A stretch of 64,000 nucleotides of DNA from Phoronis australis. Lineage: Eukaryota; Phoronida; Phoronidae. The position numbers were made by a program, and so were the translations under genes. Below the pieces are notes generated by a model. That model had not been told where the DNA came from. It saw only the letters and a program-made list of their open reading frames with translations, and did no database searches. Where the stretch lies: NCBI GenBank assembly GCA_002633005.1, contig NMRA01000088.1:505074-569073 (forward strand). Reading direction: 5' to 3'. Shown in pieces: positions 11,788 to 23,700 of this stretch (within the stretch, counting starts at the first letter, position 1; each line of letters opens with the position of its first letter).

Positions 11788-14700
11788 GTGAGTTCATCAT
11801 GATGTAACGTTTTCGTGCGGTTGTATATAAAAACGGATAGAAATTTCACGGAAGACGCTACAATCCATCACATAGTCACGTACATGTACATTTAAAATTG
11901 TTGCGCTTAATGGGATTACTATTATTTATCAGCGTTTCCCATCGTTCCTTCGATTTCTCTCACCGCCCAATAGTGAACACGCAACCTAGTAGGTGTAAAC
12001 GGTAAACGAATACCCCCGAATTGTGTTTGGCTTCTAGAAGGAAGCGCGATCGCCGGATCGACTGAAGCCACGACCCGGTAACATATAAAAAAAAAACACG
12101 CCGGGGTTTTGCTGCCGGGTGGGGGAGGGTGTCCGAGCGGCCGCTTTCGATTTGTTTTTGTCCGACGTACTCGAAGCCAACATCCGGGCCCAAAGTTAAC
12201 GTTTTAATACATAAATTTTATTTCATTTTAACATGGTCTATAGCACACAGGCTTACTTTTATCTTAGCCAAAACCACTCGGAAATGTGACATTCTGCATT
12301 TCAACGCTGACCGTGATCACGTAGGCTTAAATTGATAAATTGCTATTTTGTTTATTTTTTTTTTCGAAATTGAAGATAAGTCACATTTTGGCCAATAAAA
12401 TGCCTCTATTTTTACACACTTACAGGGATGAGGTCTGGATAAATCATGTTTTGTACACTAGTGAAAATAGCTATTATTGCCATTTTTCATGAAATCGATG
12501 TAAAAAATGTCACGTAACTTCAAAATCAAAAGCCATAATTCAGTTTGACTGACTCATCTACACGTTGAGTACACCGATTCGTATCACACTTCACAAGGAC
12601 ACGTCACGTTGACTGCAGTAGGCGCGTATTGCTGTTCTAATCACTGTATGCAAATAGTCTACTGTATGCAAATACAGAGGACTACATGTAATACCATGTC
12701 ACGTGGTGAAACATGCTTTGCGTGTACTGGCGGTATAGTAATTCAGTCACGTGGTTGTGATTTTTAAGCGACAATTCTTTGTAGCTGCCCATGTTAAACT
12801 GGTTATACGAAAATCGATTTAAGCATTTTACTCCCCTAAAATCAATCTCACAACATTCTTTACCCTGATAAGACTCTTTTCGCGTTACAAACAAGAAAAT
12901 CCAATTCAGCAGTGGATATTTTTATTAATTTTGACTTGTAACTGACAGGATTTTACGAGTTTTTTTTTACAAAACTGTTGTACTTTTGCCACAAACACGT
13001 CATTGGCAAAGTTTCTCATTTTCCTGTTGACACCGATTTTATTTTCCACAATAGAACAATGTAGTTAGAGAATTCAAAGAGACGTCACGGTGGCTTAGAC
13101 CCGAAATAAAGGTCATTATTCGTGCTGGTGTATAACTCACAAAAATCAGTTTAATTTGAAACTCCTGTCCAGCAGCGGAGGAACGGAATGCAAGGTAAGA
13201 ACGAGGTTGTGACTTGTTTTTACGAGTGAAGTTTTTAAAATTTGTCATATGTTATACGTCGTCAGCTTGGCAGATGTCGCGAGAATAAAAGTTTATTGAG
13301 ACTAGAGTGCGTTTGCAACACAGCAAGCTCAGTAGATCACAAGCGGTGGTGTTGTCGAAAGGTGGCTAACCAGTCGTGGACGGAAATTAGAGTTAAAGGA
13401 GAATGTCACCCGATTTAATTAGTCCTTTTTACCGTCTTAATTGGTCTATATCCCCATCGCCTCTTATACGGTCGACCTCACCTTGGTGAGAGGTTACGCG
13501 TTAACCTGTGAGGAAGGTGAGAAACTATGCAGCGACGTCAGTGGTTCATCTGCAGAGTGAATGCCGCTTTGTTGCGATGCATTGTTCCCGATTGTCCGAA
13601 CTATGAAGCTGCGGGTATATCGTTCTTCCGACTGCCTCGAGAGCCCGAAATAATTAGGAAATGGCTCGGGGTAGTGAAGAATGAAAAATACGCTGTTAAT
13701 AGCAAATATGAGGCCGTGAAACATCTCCGCGTCTGTGGCCGACATTTCGTCGACAGTGAATTCCCTGACGAATTCCGGCTTACCAAAGAACTATCCATAC
13801 GTTGTGTTGCCTGTGCATGTTCACGGCGCCTTTCTAGTATTTCTTGATCAGTGTATTCCGGTTCGAAGTGATAGCCTTTGAAACCTTATGATCCGACCTG
13901 TGAAGTCTTCGTCGGATGAGCTTTCGACTAAGTCAGGAATGGCGCCGGGCGAGTGGCCATGTAGGCGTTTATTATTCTGTGTTCTGTTTCAAAATGAAAA
14001 CTTCTCATCCTAATCATTCTTATATAAAACTGAAACAAAGTCTGTCTCATTACATACAATTTGTAATGCCTTTGGAGTATTCGTGAGTGCAAATTTTTGA
14101 GAAGCCAGCATTACCGGCTTTAGATGCAATAAAGGTAATTGACCGGGCACCGAGGCCGTGTAAGCGCATGGTAATTCAGTGTTTGCTGACAGAAAGCTCT
14201 TGCGAAACAATGACTCGATTTTATATGCTAGTATCACATGTTAGGGGAATCTTTATTTAGTTATACAGATACATTATTCAAATCATTGTGACTGTACAGC
14301 CTTTGTCCTGCCAATTCACCTAAATAATTACGTGCACATTATTTCTTCAGCTCAGTATTATATCCTTTTCGTGACTGGAGGTTTAGTTTCCAGCGTAAGC
14401 TGGTTTACGTTCGTGATGTCCAGTCCCGGCGGCTGCGACGGGCCTGATCGGGTTCCGAGCCACTGGCGGGGAGTAACAAGCGTTTTGTGTGTTTAGAACT
14501 GAAAAAATGCAAGTATAAAAGTACAACAAACAGCTATGTTCCCCCGTCTGTATTTCATGGAAGAATGATTCGAATTTGTATTCAAACAGACCCAGACTCC
14601 CGCGATCGACCATGGTAAATTGGCCTACCGAACTCTGTAGCTTCGGTACGTTCAAATACCTATAACTCCGTAACAGCGAAATAAAACAACACGTTTGTCC

Positions 14701-17700
14701 AAGAACTCGATGTATTTTTAAGGGGTTTACAACGAATTTTGACGATTTATTGGTGTAAAACGATGAATTCAAACGATAAGTTGACACCAGTAAGCGTTTT
14801 GTGAACGGCTGAACAGACTGCGTTCGAACCTATTACGTCATTGGTTAATTGTAACACCTCCGTCTGCTGTTAGGTGTCAGGTAAAACAAGTGAACTTGCT
14901 GTTAACGAATGGAACTACTCGATCTATATTGATATAAAATAAGTTGTTTTTCTGGGTGGCATTCTCCTTTAAGGCTAATGTCACGTGCCAACTGAAGGCT
15001 AAGGTCACGTGTCAACTTAAGGCTAATGTCACGTGTCAACTTAAGGCTAAAGTAGGGCTGGTGTTGTTGCTTCAAACATTTGTTGAGTTACTTTGGGTCC
15101 AACTTTTGTCTTTAGTTATTTCAATTTAGCACAACTTGAATTGTTTTGTGCAACAAATCCGAATCCCTACCCATCTGAACGTTTCCATTTGACCTCCAGC
15201 ACATTGACTGCAATAGAGTTGAGTCGTTAACAGAATTAAGGACAATTCGGAGATATCTTGATTGTTGGATTATTTGTCAGAGTTGGGAGGATTTAAATGC
15301 ACACAAAGCCTTCAAATATGTCCAACTAGGTACTTACATGTATTACGGCGTGACGTTGATGGTTTAGCCAACGTGAATTTACAGACAATATTCCGGGGTA
15401 CAGGATGTGTCACGGCCTGTAGGTAAAATGTTGTGATGAACGTGAACTCCTCACGAATGACGTGTATGATTAACACACGGATAGGGCACAAAGAACCAAG
15501 CATTCTTGTTCATGTGTTTTATACGGACGCCTAAAGAAAATATAATCTGCTAATTGGTCAGAGGAAGACCGCTGGGAGACCGAAGTCGCAAGGTGGTCAG
15601 AAAGCGGCTTAAGAAGGGGTCGGGACAATACAGTGACCGCAATCATAGATACTTTGGCTGAAACGCAACATCTAATGTTTGAGACCTTGTAGCCTAAAAA
15701 AAATGGCGAGAGGTTTCATCCTTGGTGATAGTAACTCTCCAAGGTCTACGAGAACCACGCGTGATAGGGGCTAAGATTCGCGCAACCTGTCTACCACGGT
15801 GGCGGCCTTCAAAGTTGTATTATAATCATCTACTCCCAATAACGGTGCAAAATAGAATAATTTCGTCAAGAAATCATCTTTGAAGTAACTTAAGGTCTGT
15901 CTGTGGAAGGTCGATGCTATCTGTGGAGTGCTACATGTATCAGATTTTTTCCTCTTTAACAAAAAACTGAAACGAGCAGATTTAAAATGAAAAAATAACT
16001 ACACATGCACTACAATAAAATCCCAATCCCAGTTATTAGATTACTGTGCTATTCTACAAAAACACTTTTCGTGCAGAAAATAAACCAAGTACAGGCTCAA
16101 AATATATGAACAATAGGTCCTACTATTTAAAGTTACAAAAGCCGTCTTCCGTGGCAAAAACTAATTTACGTTTCATATATACGATTTAGAGTTATGAAAT
16201 TGGTCTCAAATGGTTTCTTAGTCAAATCATGAAGTACATGGACCGCCAACTCCGTATACTTTCAATGGACGAAATCTGTGCTCTTACAGAGGCAATTACG
16301 TCATATTCACTAGCGAAACCTGGCCAAATTATCTGGTGTTATTTCCGGCAAGTACTTCTTCTGCTAATCATGGTCCGCTGTTGCGTCGTCACAATACACT
16401 AGCCGGATACTGCATCAGATAATATAGGAGAGTGGCGCCTCCTCTAGGATATTAGTAAGAAAATGTCGGAGTTGCGAATCTGTTGTCCATAATCGATGGT
16501 GAAATTAAATGTGATTATTGGGCTTGCAAAGAACTGGAAGTATTTAACAGCAGTCGTTACGGCACTTAGGCAATGCACCGAGCAACGACGAAGTGTCAGC
16601 TTTCCATCTGGGTTACAAACAAGTTGACATCAGTTTTATAGGTCTGTAAGTGGCGTAAAGGAAAAGTTAGTTCTGCAGGCGGAATGCGGGCGCACGCTCA
16701 GTAACGCTAGGACCTACGCTAGGACCTAGCTAAAATCTAGCCAATGTCACGTGTTCTCATTTAAAATACACCGAAAAATCTCACGTTATCCCGCGAAGTC
16801 TTGCTTTTTAGCGAGGTTCCAGCGTTACTGAACGGGAGGCGGGATTATGGTCACATTAAATTTATTGTTGATATTGCACGATGTTACGTTCTAAGATCAT
16901 GGAAGTGAAGCGTTCGGTTTCATTAGGAATGTTACTTACTTTTCTAGTATAGCAGGCGATCTCGCTTAACTCGACGACTTATCTGAGTAACTACTTATTT
17001 GGAGGTCGTTGTTTTGACGGCTTAAGTGCGATATATATGCACTGGCATAGCGATGACTGCTGAGTATATCAATTTCTACATCATCGATTTCTGACGACAA
17101 GTTTAGATTGAATATTCATGAATTTTATTGGTGGTGAAGTCTTACTTTGATGGACAGTTCTTTAGAACGTTTCTTGTTACATCTATCGCTACTTTACATG
17201 AAATCAAGATGTCCCGATCACACTTATCGCGAATATTCGTCATAGTATATACACTGTAATATACAATAAATATAATAATATAATATAATAAGATATTATA
17301 CCACAATATTAGCCTCAAATGGCAAATACAACCGTGTAATAACCCATAAAGTTATCTCACTAGTGAGATAAGGCTTTGGCGGAAAACCGAGGACGGGGTC
17401 GAACCCGGGACCCTAATATTGCTGCAACTGACGTCATCAACAGTGGAAATAGAATACTTAAATGAGCACGCGCAATAATCCCATGTTCAACAAACCGCAT
17501 TGTACTGTACTTATACGCTACGAAAAATAAGACACATAATTTCCATAAAAATGATATCTTAATTTCGGTGAAATTTTTTTCTCATGTCCTCTTACTTGTA
17601 AATCACTGATCTCTAGTTTGAATGCAGGTATCGTGTCGTCAGGATCTTTGACTTGGTAACCTACTTTAGCAGACGATAATTTCCCGGTCGAAGCTTAGCG

Positions 17701-20700
17701 TGAAAAAAAAACGTGTTTTAAGCTATAATAGTTGGTGAACCTTAATTTATAAATTCAATTTATTTCTATAATATTCAAATTTTCAATTGGTTTTGAGTAA
17801 AAGCATTGTTTGACAAAAATAGCTGGGCTTTTCTTAAAAGGTCATGACCTCCGACCCCGGGCCTCTGACATAGAAAGTAGTTACAAAGCCGTGGAGAGTC
17901 AGAAAAGGTAAATCGATTCATTGCAATATTTCTCGTTTAGTATGTGCTAACGCCCCTCGGGCGATAATTCTCCAAATCCACTCGGATTCTAGATAACGGG
18001 GGATAACGACTTCGCCATGTAATAATCTATATATATTTTATGTTATAAAATCATTGAACATGGTCTAAAAACTCAAAAAGTGCAACCAGGGCGTTGTCAT
18101 CCAAAACCAATCAGATGCCTCAGGCGGCGGAACAGGCGAAGTCAATCAATTGTACAGACTGACATTAAGATATATTCTTTTACTTTGGTTGTTTCAGTGC
18201 TGTCAAGTAATTGCACCGACCCAGGAGACGGTCTGGACCCTATTTGCTGCGAGAAAGTTTACCCCTGGATAAACAATGACGTAAACAGATACACGATTAC
18301 GACGGGATACGGATGTAAGATATTTTTCCACGAGGCCGTGGGAAATCGAAATATAGCACCACTCTTTAAAGCCTGCCCCGTGGGTCAAATCTTCTCTACG
18401 AAAAACTGTTGGTGCGACTGGAAAGCAAATGTGCGGAATTGTCGAGACCCATCCCCTCCATCAAGTAAGTATAATCAAAGCTTGGTGAACGGAGGATGAA
18501 GAAACACCGTCAGTAGTTTGTTTTTGCCGTCAGCAACATGTGTTTGAAAAATTCCAAAACCACAAACTCACGAAGTGTTTCGCACACGTGGGTGTAGCTA
18601 AGCGTACTGTAACAAACTAATCCGTTTTCTGTCGGATGTGCTCTTCATAGATAAGAGCTCCGAATGTGGGTAAGCGAACAGAGCCTACAAGTTAGACCTA
18701 TCGCCAGGATATTGAGTGACGGCGTAGCTGACCAATCAGAACACAGCATTCTTGGCACTCTTTCGTTTCTAAGCCCCCATTTTACTAGATAAACAACACG
18801 TGGTCAGGTAAAACTCATTGTTTGTTTGACGACTTTACGCAAGGGGGCGGAGCTTGCGATAGGTCAATTGATCCCTAGAGGGCAGTGTTGGTAATCCTCG
18901 AAGGTAATTTTGCAACGGATATATGGTTATCGAAAAGAGCTGGCGACGTTTGAGTGAAAATATACTAAAAACTTCGCCGTTTTTGATGTTTCTCTATCCT
19001 TTACTATTACACTTAAGTTTTAAATTCAATCGTACTACAAAGCAATTTACGTGGCCACATGTAAAAAAATCTTCCATTCACAGTCACATTTTTTATGATC
19101 ATAGTCACAACTGTTTTCACCAGGTGTCCTGTAATTTACATATTGATGAAAACAAACTGAAAGGGAGACAGTTTTGCAGTGGTTATTAAATATGTATTGT
19201 AGATTTGCGGTGAAATTGGTCTTATTGGTATCAATATACGAGACCAGTGAATAAATGTTTAAACTACAGTGGCGTCTTTACTCCGAACCACTAATTCGTT
19301 ATTTACAGATGACTGTTTCCATCTACAATGTATTCAATTAATCAAACAGGAAATAAGTTGAGCCGTTCCGTTACAGGACCGTCGCCTGTCTGCCTACGGC
19401 ATCATGCCTAGGGCATCAACATGCGATGTATTGCCTACCAGTTTGCGTACTGGCGTATTTTACACGTGTGCTGGTGAAGCAGTTTCATTAAATTTACACT
19501 ATTGAAAAATGTCAAGTTTCAAAATTCACTAAATTTCTATTTGACTACCAAATTTCTGTCACTTTCCAGCGATTCGCGAAAAGCAATGCATGGGAATTTA
19601 AATCTTGTGTGATCATTTTCAGCAAAATACGACAATGAATTCGTCAAGTTTGAATTCATAATCTAGAGCCCGAGTGGATTTTGGAGAATTATCACCCGAG
19701 GGGCGTTAACCCTGAGTGCAATAATTCTCCGAAATCCACGAGGAGGATAACAACTGAGAACATGTAATAACCTATTTATACCAGAGAAATAGTGCAAAGA
19801 ATCGATCTATCTTTCCCGACTCGCCTCGGCTTTTGTAGGCCTAACTACTTTCTATGTCAGAGACCTGAGGTCGGAGGTCGTGACCTTTGAAGAAACGCCG
19901 AGTTGTTTTTTGTTGAAATAATGCTTTTACTTCAAACCAAATCAAAATTGAAACAAAATAGAACTAAACATGAATCTGTAAAATATTTTTTATTTTAAGC
20001 AACTACTCTATCATACTTCGCATCTTATCATGCTAAGCTTCTACCGTGAAAATATGGTCTGCTAAAGCAGGTTACCACTGGTTACTGAGTTTAATGTCCA
20101 AATCAAAGCATCCATTACTTGCATTCAAACTGGAGATCGATGATTTACAAGTAAGAGAAAATGACAGATGAATTTTACTGAATTAAAGATGTCGTTTTTA
20201 TTGAAATTTTGCAGTACAATGGCATTTGTTCAGCATGCGATTGTTGCGCGTGCGTAATGGTCCAACCTTTTCTAATATCGCATGCATACCGCACATAACC
20301 TTTCCCAGCAACGTCGAATGTAGATTAGTATATGTACCATGGCAAGACTAGACGGATTAGACCTCTTCTGGCTCATGACTGGTCACAGAAGTGACGTCGA
20401 GTCACAGCCTGGCACTTCCACCAATGACAGAGAATTTTACCCTCGTGACATTAAACCTCGTTTACTTTTAATTGACGTATCGCAAGCTCCCCCCCTTGCT
20501 AAACGTCACGTGACACCCGACAAACAAACAGAGGCAAATACACTGTCGCTAAACGACGTTCCTGGGGAAATCGATGAGTGTTTTTTGTTCTAACCGAAAG
20601 CACATCTACAAAGACCTTAGGCGATGCTTTTAAGCAGAGAATCCTACGTTCATAATGTGGGAATTTGCAAAGGTGACGATGAAAAAATAAGTGTTCGAGG

Positions 20701-23700
20701 AATAGTATTTCGAAGCCAGCGGCAATCCGAAGAACCCCACACGAGGTTCACCTTCACCTGAAAAATGACAAGGCCACTGATGCGATATGTTCAGGTATAC
20801 TTGGATATGTACCTTAAAGCCAAATTATCCGGACGATGCCATAGATTTAAGGATCTTTCGAACAAAATCAATGAAGATTCACCGATATATTTATTCTGTC
20901 AAATGTAAAGTAGGCCATAACTGCCCGTGGGACTTCCCGAGTAAAGTAGTCGATAGCACTGTTTACGAACGAAATATTTCGATTAAAAAACATTTGGTTG
21001 GTTTACAGTTCAAGTACACACTCATCTTGTCCAAGACAAGCAGTTAGCTCCGGCATGTCCAGGGCTGTGTCCAAGTCAAATTAATGCACGTAATTGCACC
21101 ATTAAGACATTTAAATTTGGCTTACCTTCTGACGAACTTCGCATTTTTTGTAGTTTCAATGCATAAAGGTACATGTAGCTTGCAGTTGTTTTTAAACGTA
21201 GCATGATCATTAAACTGTGGTATGGTTACATGACAAGTCTGGTATAGTGGCAAAAATGGCTATTTACAAAAATAACCCAATTTGATTTTTTAAAGCTTCA
21301 TAAATCTAAATATCACGTTTTAACAACTTCAAAATGAGTCCTCTGTATCTCTACAGGCGAAGTGTATACTAGGGGTTCTCATCAAAAAGTAATTCAACTG
21401 TTTATTTTTTCGTGACAACAGCTCAAACAGGGCTTTGAGTTCAGTAATCCAGTGCCCCTCCCTGTGCCGATCGAATCTCTCAATTTTGGCAAAAAGTTCA
21501 GTTGAACGCCAGCTTACGGGTATGTTAATGACAAAAAATTTTCCTCTGCTACGAAACAGGTCGAAATGACTGAAAAATAGTAAAAACATAAAGACAATTT
21601 CCAGGGACCGTCGCTAGATTATAGACATAGTGCTGAGATCAAGCAGGTGTCGAGACAAAAGCTGCCAGACGAGAGAAACACCGGTGTTAAAATCAGATAA
21701 GCCTACACTATAGTCACCAAACTGAACGAGTGTGTATATTGGAGCAAATATATTTGTGTTTAACCTTCTAGTAATCAAACAACATTGCCAAGTTCAGCTG
21801 CTCGTGTGCGTGGACGTTCACACAGTTTGATCCATAGTTTAAACCTTTCAACATCACTTTTCTGCTTAAGAGATGGCCAAAAATGGCGGGATATTCTTCT
21901 CGAGCTGCATGACGGCTTTCGGAATTACACACGCCATATCAACAGTGTATCACCATTCTTATCACGCAGTTTCTTGAGCTATAGACTAAAATAAGTTTTA
22001 CATGACAACGTATTGTTTGTCGGGTAAAATGGCGACTTGGAAACGAAGACGAAGGGGTGTCACGAATGCTGCGTTCTGATTGGTCAGTTAAGCTGTCAGT
22101 CGTAATCCTGGCGATAGGTCAATTCCACATTTGAGCTTGCTGGGTGACGGCAACGCATATACATGTATAATCTCACTGTGCGCGTAAACTGTGCTGGCGG
22201 AAGTGTTCTTTCGTAATAAATGCGCCACCTGGTTATTGCGTACAGTTATGCTTGGCGAAGAAATAGAGTCCTTTCACATTGGCTACACTCAATTGACTTC
22301 GCCAGCTGGGACATTTGATTGCTTTGTAAGTAGTAAGTGGTCATCGAGAACCAATTAGATGTCGGGCGAAACTGGCGAAGTCAAAGTACAACCAGCATGG
22401 GGCTAAATCCCGCGAAAAACGCGCGAGATTGCAAGAAATGGAAATCAATAGACATCGCATCAGTGGAATAAGTGATAACCTCTCTTGTTAACATGTCTCA
22501 ACCCTGAGCTTACTTTTCGTATGAGAAAAAGACAGTGACATCTCGGGAATATATACTCAGGATTGTAGTCACCCGGTGAGGAAGAAAGCAAAGCCCTCCC
22601 TGTACTCGCCAGCTGCACAGTGCATCCCTTCTCACTGTGTCCGCCGCCACGGAGGCACCGACACCGCTATCAACCTTGGTTTCAGCATAGAACAAGAGCA
22701 CACTGAGTTGGTTACTTAACATTTCTGAACTTGGTCTGTTTTTAATCGTGGATGCTTAGGTCAACATTTTGTCAAACGTTCTAGTTACACCCGGATTGAC
22801 CACCCCTTGAAGACAGCCTTATTTGGGTGCACGTCGTCATTACAAAGACAATCATTGGAGCTTTTTCCAAAAATGTGTCCACTCTTTTTTGAAGACACAA
22901 TAAGCCGCAATAGGCAGGTTTTGTCTGGAATTGGGTCCCTACAGTGGACAAACACGACAACAGCAAAGCAAGAGTAGTCGAGGAGGGGGGTGGAATTCCC
23001 TGGACACTTCTCTGATTTGGGTACGCGTGTTGTATTTGAGCACTGACTTTTCAGAGTATGATCGAACACTTCAAGCCCCTGCCCTTGAAAAATTGCTCCA
23101 TGTGCCCTTGAAATGGCAAATAGTTATTTTCGAGAATAGATGAATTTCCCAACTAGTCCCTTGGAGGTTTTACAAGGCTTGATAAAATCTCTGTTCCGAC
23201 TACGCTAATTGTTAACAGGACACGCGAAACAAAAAGATGGGACGCAACTGGTACACGAGCGTCAACCCGTGACCTCAGGTGACACACAAATGTCCGCTTA
23301 CGGGTTTCACGTGTTGCTGAAACTATCTGTTATCTGATATAAACTTGTCCATGTATAAGCCTACCAGGTTTTGCAGCGCTCCCGAATTTCAAGTCCATGG
23401 GTTTTATGGCCAGACATGCAACAAGATGGCAAATTGTCCCGCTTTTCTGCTAAGTTTGGAAACTGCAAGCAGGGGCGGATCCAGGGCACAGGAATGACCA
23501 AAATTCTGCCACATGCGTGCGCCCAGCCTAAAGTGTAGGGACGCAGGGTCTCGAAATTTTGGGTTTGCGGACCTTATTACTAAAAAAGGGTAAACGGGTT
23601 TGTTCAAGGCCTATGCATTGTGAATTCGCCCCCCGAGCTCCCTTGGGTGCGCGCATGTGCTAGTCAGAGCACCCAAAACTACCAAATGGTGTAAGGGAAA

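Noticed and set aside
13397-14968. piggyBac family considered for the TTAA element
   Set aside because: TTAA fits, but the ends begin AGGAG instead of the CCY typical of piggyBac, and the encoded domain is THAP, which fits Kolobok better.
17390-17415. tRNA B-box-like GGGTCGAACCCGGGACC (similar at about 50138-50152)
   Set aside because: No A box at the right distance and no cloverleaf could be drawn; likely part of an interspersed repeat, perhaps tRNA-derived.
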